Shown: positions 11,716 to 21,900 of the stretch, piece by piece
Layout: each line of letters begins with the position of its first letter
Numbering within the stretch: the stretch's first letter is position 1
The notes under the pieces: generated by a model
What the model was told of the DNA's origin: nothing
The model's input: the letters and a program-made list of their open reading frames with translations, nothing else
Database searches by the model: none
Translations under genes and position numbers: made by a program
Origin: Entrophospora sp. SA101
Lineage: Eukaryota > Glomeromycota > Glomeromycetes > Entrophosporales > Entrophosporaceae
Length of the DNA: 25,228 nt
NCBI GenBank assembly: GCA_958430865.1
Contig: CAUDNR010000170.1
Span: 4,739-29,966, forward strand
Reading direction: 5' to 3'

Positions 11716-12151
11716 AATATAAACTCATTTATATCAAATCCACCATGGAACCCAAGAATTAGAAATATTTTGAAGAGAGAACAAGGTGAAAAAATTTCTT
11801 TAAAATAAATGCACAAGCTCTAAGAAAAGGAAAGATTACTTATGAAATTTATAAGAAAGAAAAATCATATGATAGAGCTTACGAATCAGTAATTTGGGAT
11901 AGAATCATTCGAATATTTGGTTTTTAAGTAAAGATTTTCAGCGAATTTGGTCGTAAAAATTTCCCATGGATGATTTAAACAAATGATGAGTTTACAATTA
12001 CCACAATCTTTGCCTGTTTTAATTAGTTCCAATCAGCCACAAAAAAAAAAGGAGGTGTAGAGTGTGGAGAGCTAGTACTAGAGATCATTATAATTTAATA
12101 GGTGAACATGATGAGTTTGCTAAGTGTAAAGTTTGTTCCAATAATTGAAAA
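11716..12151 (+). pseudogene. Decayed gene fragment, possibly BED zinc-finger/hAT-related
   Basis: Protein-like text continues through several frames: INSFISNPPWNPRIRNILKR ends at a stop (11803-11805), then NAQALRKGKITYEIYKKEKS, with YDRAYESVIWDRIIRIFG after it, ends at 11925-11927. Next come MMSLQLPQSLPVLISSNQPQ and KKKE, then after a +1 shift at an A-run RCRVWRASTRDHYNLIGEHD, with EFAKCKVCSNN after it. The W, then C-x-x-C, layout of the last part resembles the start of a BED-type zinc finger, which would suit a hAT transposase, but the His pair is absent. At least three shifts or stops mean it is not functional as it stands. The family is an inference. Confidence 0.4.
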
Positions 12152-12705
12152 GGGAAAATGTTTAACCTTTGCATAATAATTTTCAATTTGATAACAGTTA
12201 AATTTTTATCACTGAAAATTTATATAATTGGTTCGAATCGTTCGAATAATTGATGGTTCAAATCGAGTCATCGAATATTCGAATCAAAAAATTTTTTTGA
12301 CTATGATTCGAATCGGTCCGAGCCGGTTCGTACGTAAGTTCTGATAAAAGAACATTAACACAAAGATATAACCTGAAAATCGGAAGAAAAGTAATATACC
12401 AGCTAATTATCAATACAGATATGTATATTAATTAACACTACAACAGAAAGAACAGTTGCCACATGACAACACTTAATGTTATTAATTTATCCTATGATTT
12501 TTTGTTTTGTTTTCTTTGCAAATAAGCAATTATTACCAAAGCTCCGAACGGTTCGGTTTACATTTGAACCAAAAATTTCGAGCATCCTAAAATTCGTTAA
12601 CTATACAAATCTATACATAATAACTTCACAAAAAAATTATAATAACTTGTAGCTGAATGCGTGTTACGATTTAGAAATGTTTGAAGGATCCTGTTTTTAT
12701 ATACA

Positions 12706-12857
12706 TGAAGTCAGCCCTCGTTATAAAGGATTTAGACACTTAAAAATCGTTATAATAATAACAAATTCATTAGTCGCGTTATAACGGGTGTTAACGGGTT
12801 TGTTATAACACGTATTTAATTAGGTTACGTTCGTCATAACGAGGTTTGATTGTTGTA
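12706..12857. mobile_element. Degenerate pogo/Tigger-like foldback (MITE)
   Basis: The left end TCAGCCCTCGTTATAA (12711-12726) and the right end TCATAACGAGGTTTGA (12834-12849) are imperfect inverted repeats with a CCTCGTTAT core (10 of 11 matches). Several further GTTATAA copies lie inside. CCTCGTTATAACGA-type ends are typical of pogo/Tigger elements. It is too short to code for a transposase, and the outer ends have diverged too far to define the target duplication. Confidence 0.45.
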
Positions 12858-13689
12858 GCGAAAGTCCTAAAATTAGAATGGAGATCATGATCCATTTCAA
12901 ATTATTTATATTTATTAAAAACAAATTCATTGCCGTAACCAACTTTTTAAACACATACAAAATCTTATGATTATTATTTTAGGTTCTAAGCTACAACGTC
13001 TTTGATGCCCAGAAAAAACTCGTTCGACTGGGACACTGGTTTCTATATAAGTGATAGATTTATTAGAAATTAATAAATCTAAGCAGAGTGACAAAAATTA
13101 GAATATTGAAAACTTCTAATTTTAAGGTTTCAGGCAATTTGAGAGGTTTTACATACTAAATTTACATTGGCTAATTGTGAAAATCACTACCATACAACAA
13201 CCTAGATCATCATCAACACCACCAAGTAATGACATTCATTTTCACTTTTCTATATGTTTTTTACCTTGTCTGCCTGGGATCTCAATTAGAAGTTTCCGAG
13301 GTCCTATTATCTATATAATTTATAAACAAATAATAAAAGATAAGTCGCGCGTTTTATTATATATCACATGGTCAATTTTCACATTCAATTTTGTACAATT
13401 ACAATATAGGTAGATCCTCCTACCCGTTGACTTAATCTCTCGACGTGAATTATCCGACCGTGCGTAACTTTATATATAGTCAAAAAAAAATATATAATTC
13501 TTTTGTAGTTAACTGGGATTAGATATCTGATTTGCATATATATAAATAAACGTTTCGCGCAAAACTAACATATATTATCTGTTGTAGATGCAATCTAGAT
13601 ATAAAAGCGTATTACGGTTGAAAGCAATAAAAGCGTTGAATATATTATAATTTATATTAAGAGGCCTATTAATAAATATTAACCAAGTT

Positions 13690-13815
13690 ATATAGGATAG
13701 GGAATCTGCTCCGGGGAGGTAGCAGTGCTCTTGACACCTCGAGGGACTTTCATCCCTAAAACCATCGCTATTCCGGGTCGGCATTCCCCAGTCTTCAGCT
13801 ACAACCAGTCAAACG
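13690..13815. other. Locally GC-rich island of unknown origin
   Basis: This stretch is clearly richer in G+C than its surroundings, with runs such as GCTCCGGGGAGGTAGCAG and CCGGGTCGGCATTCCCC. The minus strand has a short frame (from 13784) reading MPTRNSDGFRDESPSRCQEH. It contains a GGGAC/GTCCC-type small hairpin (GGGACTTTCATCCC). It could be a piece of a retroelement or another transferred or repeated sequence. I do not recognise it. Confidence 0.35.
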
Positions 13816-13978
13816 GCCTATTTATCTTCTGTAGTATCGTCATTAATATAATCAAGTAAAAAACCTTATTTTAATATGTAACTAACCTGTGGTAATATTT
13901 CGATGTTTTTAACTTTTGATCGTTATCATTTATTTTTGTTCCGCTAAATCACTGATAGTATTATATTCATCCAATGTA

Positions 13979-14723
13979 TTACATTCTATCGCTAAATAAA
14001 TAACTAATGTACTGCAAACAGCACTTAAAGGTCCAGTTAATAAAAAAATTTCTATTTGCGATACCAAGTTCAACATTATAAACGCTTAAAAAAATGTTAA
14101 TGTGTTTGAAATGTTATTAATAAAATTTATAATAAAATTTATAAAATAAAAGCAATTAGTATAAATAGATTTGATACACTGACCTTTCTTTAAACCGTTT
14201 TTACCCATCTCTTTCTACATCTTCTTTGGATATATAGAACAAGTATAATAAAGCAGAAAAAAACAATGTAAATGCATTTACGACAATCAAAAAAATGTGC
14301 TAATTAATCGAGTTTGGTTAAAATAAAGTCAAAAATATTTATAGGATCCCTTCAGGTTTTTGCAAAGAAGTTACGATCAGGGAATATATTGGAGGTAAAT
14401 ATACACTTATACACTTGAGAATTGGATAGCAGAAGATCAAGGTTATGGAAGTTAAAATAATTATCAAAGGGGAATACCGGCATGGAAATGTTTATTCGGA
14501 TGGAATTATACATCTATTTTTTTTATTTGGCCTGATTTCTTTATAAATCACTCACATTATCTGGAGTATTATCCACACTACTCTCAATATCAAATTTTCC
14601 CAATTCAGTATTAACATTATTACCCAGAATGTTAGTCGCAATATTTACATTTTCTAGATTTACCGATAATTTCCGAGTGCCCATAGCATCTGTATAAGAT
14701 GGTAATGGGTTATTAGTATCCAT
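13979..14723 (-). CDS. Possible small membrane protein, three exons
   Basis: Exon 1 (14723-14556) encodes MDTNNPLPSYTDAMGTRKLS and on to NTPDN, ending at a canonical GTGAGT donor. Exon 2 (14299-14205) joins in phase 0 and encodes a transmembrane stretch, HIFLIVVNAFTLFFSALLYL then FYISKEDVERDG. Joining to an acceptor at 14085 gives a 122-aa product. In exon 3, however, a different frame looks more protein-like (SQIEIFLLTGPLSAVCSTLV, then IYLAIECNTLDEYNTISDLA, ending EQK and a stop at 13930-13932). No donor I can see joins exon 2 to that frame, so either the splice site is misjudged or the gene carries a frameshift. PLPSYTDA is a PPxY-like cytosolic motif. The start codon lies 59 bp from the MITE. 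Confidence 0.4.
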
Positions 14724-14775
14724 ACGAGATATATATAATTTATCCAGAAGGCAGTCTTGTAGATTATATTTAAGA

Positions 14776-14781
14776 ATGGAA
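14776..14781. repeat. Target-site duplication, left copy
   Basis: ATGGAA immediately outside the left terminal repeat. An identical ATGGAA lies immediately outside the right one at 15246-15251. Confidence 0.8.
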
Positions 14782-15245
14782 TTAGGGCTTCTATTGGTAA
14801 TACGAATCCTTATTTGAATTAAAAAAATTATTCGTTATATTCATTTGATTCGGATTATTCATTTTATCATTTTATTCGTTTTATCCAAATTACTAGTTAT
14901 TCATTTTATAAAATATAGGTCTTATTTCTCTAACAAGATGATATAAACAATAATTATATTTACAAGCTATAATACTACTATAATTGCTAGTACTATGACT
15001 TAAGGAAAATGTCAGCTACTACTATTTATTATTATCACTATATTCAAGGACTAAGGAAAAATAGATAAAAAATTTTAATTGGATTGGATAATTTTATTAT
15101 TATCGCTCATTTTATTCGAATTGCTAGTTTTATTCGAATCATTAATTTTATTCGAATTAAAAAATTTATTCGAATAAACTTTCAATGTAATTTGAATACT
15201 CAAATTCATAACGAATGAAACGAGTAATTCGAATAGAAGCCCTAA
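14782..15245. mobile_element. 464-bp MITE with 14-bp terminal inverted repeats and 6-bp TSD
   Basis: The left end TTAGGGCTTCTATT (14782-14795) is a perfect inverted repeat of AATAGAAGCCCTAA (15232-15245). Beyond the perfect 14 bp, both ends continue into TTATTCGAAT-rich subterminal sequence. ATGGAA flanks the element on both sides as a perfect 6-bp duplication. There is no transposase frame inside, so it is non-autonomous. A 6-bp duplication does not fit Tc1/mariner (TA) and is unusual for hAT (5-8, usually 8). I do not assign a superfamily. It sits between the small membrane-protein candidate and the kinase relic. Confidence 0.8.
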
Positions 15246-15634
15246 ATGGAAGATAATTCGCGTTAATGTGAATATAAAGGAAAGTATCTCACTATTTTAG
15301 ACAAAGATTTGTGGAAATTCTTGAGCCTAGAGGCCTGATGCAGGATCGTTAGGATTGGTTACAAGTTCAATGTAAGATGTTAGTAATTCTTTTATAGGAA
15401 TTTAGTTTCTAGAAATTTACCTTTTAGAGAAACAACCAAATCACGTGGAACACATAACAAACAAACAAAAAACTTTTGAACTTATCCTGTTAAACAAAAA
15501 TGGCATTATTTTTCTCACTTGTGCTCTGTCTGTATAATTAAATAAATATGTTAATATTAATATATATATATATCGGTGCTGTTAAAATAATCCTTTTTTT
15601 TTCAATTCAATTTTCCTAACAAAGTTTTTTCAAA
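15246..15634. other. Intergenic, upstream of the kinase relic
   Basis: The right TSD copy (15246-15251) is followed by a short protein-like snippet, KGKYLTILDKDLWKFLSLEA and a stop (about 15277-15339), with no start or partner exon. A TA-rich TATA-like tract (about 15558-15575) precedes the kinase start. Confidence 0.4.
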
Positions 15635-17084
15635 ATGGATAATTGTCCTAAATGTAATATAAAAAATAAGTATCCTTATTGTTGTCATCTATGTCTTCCC
15701 TCGTATTTTCAAGACGAGTTTTCTAATTGGTCATGTGGTAACCAAACGATAGACAAATGTATTCAAGACATTCAACTTGATGCAACTGAATGGTGCCAGT
15801 ATTTAGAATGGATTCCATACGAAAGACTAGTCAATGTTCATTATTTAGCAAAAGGAGGATACGGGAAAGTGTATTCTGCGATATGGTTGGACGGGCCGAA
15901 AACCTTTGATCGAGATAAGATCGAAATTTTTTCTAGAAAAGAGAATCATCCTGTTGCTCTTAAAAGTATTAATCAATTGGGACTAAATATGGAAGAATGG
16001 TTTTCTGAGGCAAGTTTCTTTTTCGAATTATTCAAAGTTTAAAATTCGTTTTAATAAAATCTATGTTATATCTTATCAATGTTATTTTTTATTACAACTT
16101 AACAGTTATATTTGCGGTAAGTTTAGTGGGAGGTTTAAAAAAAGTTTCTTCTAAATTATAATTTATCCATTTATTATATGTAGCAATGAAAAGTTTTGAT
16201 GGATATAATGATGTTATAAGATATTATGGAATAACCCATAATCTAGAAACAAAGGAATACATGATGATAACACAGTTTGCGCGCTACGTGATTCATTAGG
16301 CAAATCGTTTGGAAATAAAATGTTATGGAAAACTAAACTTTATCTTCTCGTGAGAATGTCAATTGCTCTTTTCACAATACATCGAGCTAGTCTGGTTCAT
16401 CGTGATCTACATAATGGCAATATAATGTTGGATGATGATGATGAGGATTCTTCTACAATTCTCGTACCTATGATAAGGGTAGACGATTTTGGTTTAACTT
16501 GTAAAGTTAATTCGATAAATGATGGCATATTTGCTATTTTACCTTATGCCGCACCTGAGGTTTTACTTAAGCAACCTTATACACAAGCTTCAGATATGTA
16601 TAGTTTTGGTATCCTTATGTGGGAGGTCGCTTCAGGCCAAATAGCATTTTCTGATCAGCCACATGACTTTGATTTAGCAATGAAAATTTGTCAGGGTTTT
16701 CGTCCACCAATTATTGATGTTATGCCAGAATTTTTTCTTGAGTTAATGCAACAATGTTGGGACGCAAATCCAAAAATTTGACCTAATATAGTAAGTTCTT
16801 AATAAATATATTTTTGTTGATAGACATAAAGAAAATTAGAAGAATCCGATATACTAGGATTTTGTGATAGAATTAAGTCTAAAAATTCAAATAAACTAAT
16901 TTCAAAATTACATGATAAGGCTGTTTATACTAGTAGGCTTATGGATTTTGGAAATCTAGACTCGATCAAAGGTAATTTTGGCAATTTTACATTAATACAA
17001 CTATATTTTTATTCATTTGCATTTGTTCTATTTATTATTATAGATACTCAACAACTTGGTTTCACAATTCCTGATTTGATTTAA
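15635..17084 (+). pseudogene. Broken protein kinase of the Glomeromycotina tyrosine-kinase-like family
   Basis: The reading begins with a Cys-rich N-terminus (CPKCNIKNKYPYCCHLC), then LEWIPYERLVNVHYLAKGGY (Gly-rich loop) and VALKS (ATP-binding Lys). After an intron come NDVIRYYGITHN, then VHRDLHNGN (catalytic loop, intact), VDDFGL (metal-binding loop) and AAPEVLLKQPYTQASDMYSF. The frame is damaged in four places: exon 1 runs AAAG|TTTAAA with no usable donor in the needed phase (about 16037); a frameshift lies near 16281, just before LRDSLGK; a TGA at 16779-16781 replaces the residue before PNI, where the family usually has Arg (CGA to TGA would explain it); and a TAA at 16827-16829 follows the next acceptor. 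The last exon (17044-17084) ends TQQLGFTIPDLI. Expression of short pieces cannot be excluded, but no full kinase can be read. Confidence 0.8.
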
Positions 17085-17550
17085 ATTATCACAAAATCTT
17101 TAAAATCCTTCAAATCATTTATATCTATTCAAAGCTAATATTACTTACATATATATATTATACAACAGGAGGCACGAAATAAAAAGAGTTCTTTACAGTA
17201 TGTTTTTTTAATTCTATTCTTTCAATTGTACCTAATAGAATATAAATTTAAATCATATTTATTATTGTACAAAATAGGTTTTAATATTGTAATAATAAAA
17301 AACAAAAAAATTTATAAAATCATATGAATATTAGCATCACTGAACTTAATTTTTGGTAGTATTGGGAGTACTAAAGAAATATACAATCGCTTGAACTTTG
17401 TCTATTTATAGAATACTGCAACTTTAGACTTATCTTGGTTGATATGCTAGATTGATTTCTGAAGGTTCATAACCTGATTTGTGTTATGTTGTTTCTCGTT
17501 ACTTTGTAATCAGAGCCAGCAAACAAAAGACTCAACCAATAAAACACCCA
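17085..17550. other. Intergenic, no gene seen
   Basis: AT-rich DNA downstream of the kinase relic. It includes a probable polyadenylation region near 17290-17310 (AATAAAAAAC). No exon-like frame was found. Confidence 0.5.
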
Positions 17551-17552
17551 TA

Positions 17553-18700
17553 GATTGATTTGTGGAAAGCTGATAAAGACAAGTTCTTTTGCCTCCCAGA
17601 AGAAAGAAGTTCTATGTCAACACTGGTGATACACCTTCAATTCTCATGATCTGCAAATTCTACCTAAGCTTCTTTAATAACGCAAAATTCAAGAACTGGT
17701 AATGGCAATCATTGCATTGAGAAATCTTGATTTTCCTATTATCTCATCTATGTTCTGGGGAAAAACAATTAATTGTCTATGAAAAAAAGGGACAGATAGA
17801 GATGTTAGGTTTACACTAAATGACGGCCTGGAAAGATCCAAGATTGATGAAGCAAAGAACAATCCTTTAGCTATTCCAGCTCGGATATTGGTAAGGATTC
17901 AAAATAACGAATTCCACGTCAACATTGATGTTGATTATGTTAGTAAACTTTATGAAATATGAGGTGATGCATGCAGCAGAAGAGAGACAGAAGTTAGGAT
18001 TTGCACTTTATTCATTTTTTGAAGGATCTGATTTGAGTGGAGGCAGAAATGCTGTCTCTACAAAGTCATGTTAACAAGATAATCCAAACAAAGTGGGATA
18101 ATTTGGTTCTTGTGTTGGTTATAGAGTTGCAGAAATTTGTCATCAAGCTGAGGCCTTGGGTAATACGCAGGATTTTGTGGACTTTTTCTACTTGAGAATT
18201 ACTAAGCATGTTTTTACAAGAAATGGAACGTTTGAAATATGTGAGCTGGTTGACCCTGGGCATCATCTACCAACAGCAATAGGGGTACTTTGACTCTTAA
18301 AAATCTTAAATAGAAAACTTATTACAAGGTTGATGGAATCGAATAAACAGATATTGTATGTGTGTCTTTTATCAACACCAATCTGAGGGTATTGACTCAC
18401 TAACTCCTCCAAATATCCGATAAAGTATAATGTTAAAATCAAAGAAAACTAGAAAATAATGTTGAACATTGTTTTGTTGTTCCCAAAGACAGATATGACG
18501 AATTCAGCCAGTTGTAACTCAAGATAATAAACATCGTTAAAAATAAGACAACTCGCTCTTAAGATTGTCCTAATTTTACCAACATGGCTTGACTTAATGT
18601 ACAAGTAACGAGACAATATTTCCTTTGTGTTTTCGAGATTAAGTATATTACGATGGTAAATACTTGAAGAAAAATCCTGTAAAGGCCAAATGCAATGAGA
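17553..18700 (+). pseudogene. Decayed gene of unknown family
   Basis: Long protein-like text runs in one direction across shifting frames: IDLWKADKDKFFCLPEERSS (about 17558); a 55-codon open stretch at 17795-17962 with FTLNDGLERSKIDEAKNNPL and EFHVNIDVDYVSKLYE; then from 17961 to 18293 one frame reading VMHAAEERQKLGFALYSFFE, then GSDLSGGRNAVSTKSC, interrupted by TAA at 18072 and 18099, and then GYRVAEICHQAEALGNTQDF and KHVFTRNGTFEICELVDPGH. Further on, VEHCFVVPKDRYDEFSQL (about 18461) ends at another TAA. The local G+C is higher than the surrounding intergenic DNA. The minus-strand frame of 143 codons at 18449-18880 lies opposite the end of this relic and is likely its shadow. I do not recognise the family. 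Confidence 0.55.
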
Positions 18701-18978
18701 AAAACTATTTTTTTTTTTCTTATGAAACGTAATAAGGTTCAACCGTGTTAATATTAATATTAATATGTGGCCGTTGAAATTTTGGGCGCGTGAATTTAAT
18801 TTGCTGAATGCAAATCTTGTCCAAAAATATTCTATAGTAACTATATATATAATAATGGGACTCTTTTGAAGCCTCCTCATAAGTGTATTATTTGTGCTGC
18901 CAAAATTTTTATTAATTTACGATTGTTACACACGTAAATCAATCATTAAAAAATTTCTTCAAAAAATTAAATTTAAAA

Positions 18979-21900
18979 ATGAAAGTATTTAATAGTATAC
19001 TTTTAATACTTAATATATTAATTATTAATATAATAACCTCAGGAGGGTTCACATACGCACAAAATGGTTTGTTATATATATATGTTTTTTATACTCATCC
19101 ATCTAATTTACATCTGCTAATGCTAAGCACATCTTGCTGAGACTTTAACCAAATATTAAAAACCCGTACTTTCCTTCCTCATTAATTAATAGCCGCAGAT
19201 TATTTCGTTAAATCACTTCCTGGACTTCCTGACAACCAAGACTTATTGAAAACTCATGCAGGGTAAATAGGATTGTTCATAATTATTAACTTTGTAAAGC
19301 TCACAATCCCGAATGATTAAATTTATTAATTATATTAATTTAGACATATTAAAATTAATAAAGAGACAAATACCAATATATTCTTTTGGTTGTTTCATAA
19401 TAAACATATTGCTGATAAATCAAGATTGGTAATTAATTGATTTAATTAAATCATCGATCATTTATTTTTATTTAATGAATAAGATAATATTAATTTTTAA
19501 ATTTTAAATATTCGATCCAAAAGATCATTTGGCTTAATGGAGGTTAGTAATTAGAATAATGTAATTGACCTCATAATAATATCATAATATGAATTAATTT
19601 ATAATTGAATTTTTTAGGCCCTGGATGGTAAGAGAGAAGAGACATTAGTTTCGATTAGATTAAAGAATTAATTATTGATTTCAGGAAAAAAATTTTAATA
19701 TTAAACAATCCCTTATTTAATTCCTAATATAAAATTTTAGTTCAAGGTAATTAATTATAATAATAATAATAATAATAATAATAATCAAATTACACGATTA
19801 CTTAAATAATCCAAATAACTTATAAATTTTTTAAAAAACAATTAATTAGTATGGACGGAGTATTTCTTGAAAATGGACCCTGGAGAATGAATTCTGATCA
19901 AACACTGAACTCGACTAGCAGTTCATGGAATGAATATGCGAACGTATTATATGGTATATCGATATTCTTTTAATAATAATGATAATAATAACAATAATAA
20001 TATAATAATAATGATAAAGATAATTTTAGCAATATTGTTATTATTATTATTATTATTAATATTTACTAATTAGATAAATTTTTTTTTATGAATTAGTTGA
20101 TCAACCTGCTGGAACTGGATTCAGTTTTGCAGATAGTAATAATTATTTAACAAATATTACGCAGGTGAATATTTAGCAATAATAATAACAATAAATTATA
20201 TTGACTTTAATTATTATTATTAACGTAGTTATTTTAATATTATTTAGATTCCAACTCAATTTTTGCTTTTTTTGGATAAATTTTTTGAAATATTTCCTGA
20301 ATTTTCTCAAGATGAAGTAAGAGAGATACCCCTCTAAAAATTGATCGATGATTTACTAATTAATTAATATATTGAATTTTCTTTCCATAAAAAATTTCCA
20401 ACACAGGTTTATTTAACTGGTGAAAGTTATGCGGGGACCTTTATACCTTATATTGCAAAAGCCATTATAGATCGTAATCATAAAAGAAAAACTTCCGAAC
20501 TTTTAAAAGTATTTATTTATTTATTTATTTAATGCACTATGTATAATGAGATTGAATTATTTAAATTAATACTATCATTATAATTTTATTCTAAAGTACA
20601 ATATAAAAGGCATCGCAATTGGTAATGGATGGATAGATCCAGTTAGTCAGGTAAAATATCATTATTAATATTGATTATACATATCAGACTTTTTAATACA
20701 TTCATATGATATTAATTAATTAATATTTCTAGTATAATGCTTATTACACATTTGCCGTGGAAAAAAATCTTTTAGATAGTGAACATAAGGTAAACAAATA
20801 ATGATTCATCTGCTAACAATATACTAATTAATTATTATATACATATACTAATATTTACACTAAAGACTCTTGCAGAAAAGCAATTGGAAACATGTAAGGG
20901 TATGTTGAATAAACAAGTACAAATACATTTAGATTCTTGTGAAGATATTCTTTCAACAGTATTAGAAAGTTCACGCCGAAGGTATTGTATTTGTTAATAT
21001 TTAATTGGGAATAGAAAGGTATTATAAAAAATACTCCAAATAATAATAATGATTTTGTGGGTTTTTTTTTAATGTAGTAGGAGTGGCAATGATGACAATT
21101 GTATTAATCAATATGATATTAGAGATTATACTGATACTTTTCCGTCATGTGGAATAAATTGGCCATATGAACTAACAACAATTAGATCATATTTAAGAGT
21201 GACTATCACTATTATATTTTCTATATTGAAATAATATAATCTATATAGAATTAATTATTTTTTTTTTTTAGAGAACGGATGTTGTTGGAGCAATTCATGC
21301 AGACTCCCAACAACTTGGATGGGTTGAATGTAATGGGGGTGTTGGACGTCTATTCAACGACGATGTATCACCACCATCAGTCACTGTATGTATATGTGTA
21401 TATGCCTGTGTGTGTGCGCACACACACACATATATATTGATGTTGGTGATTCATGTAAAACTTACTAATAATAATTAATGTATTTTTTTTATCTAGCTGT
21501 TGCCAGATCTTTTGAAAAATATTAACGTATTATTATACAAGTATATAAATATTACTATACTTTTCTATATTTTTTATTGAACAATATTGATTATTAATCT
21601 TTTTTTCAATAATATTTTTTTTTAAAGTGGTGATCAAGATTTCGTTTGCAATGTAAATGGAATAAGAGATATGATAAGCAATTTGGAGTGGAATGGATCT
21701 AAAGGATTTATGGTGCGTAATACAGTTTATATATGATAGATAGATTGATGGGTTGATTGATTCATCCATTCGTTAGTTCGTTGGTTCGTTTGTCCATTCA
21801 CCTCATCCAATATTATTGATTTTATAGAATAATACAGCGAAACCTTGGTATATTAATGATGAAATTGTCGGTGAGGTGACAAGTGAAAGAAATCTTACAT

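Larger units (their letters stand above)
10892..13978. other. Gene-poor region with transposon debris
   Basis: No intact gene is seen. It holds the frameshifted relic at 11716-12151, TTCGAA/GGTTCG-rich sequence at 12225-12340 and 12540-12590, the pogo-like foldback at 12706-12857 and the GC-rich island at 13690-13815. A CAGTGATGGGCG string at about 11037, next to a poly-T run, resembles a hAT terminus, but I could not find a matching right end. Confidence 0.5.

Noticed and set aside
12232..12245. GGTTCGAATC, resembling a tRNA T-arm
   Set aside because: No acceptor, D or anticodon arm surrounds it; the area is simply rich in TTCGAA repeats.
13177..13413. 78-codon plus-strand frame
   Set aside because: No ATG-based start, homology or partner exons; compatible with chance.
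14782..14787. TTAGGG as an internal telomere trace
   Set aside because: Only one copy occurs and it is part of the MITE terminal repeat.
18449..18880. A 143-codon minus-strand open frame
   Set aside because: It lies opposite plus-strand protein-like text of the decayed gene and shows no recognisable motif; probably a shadow.
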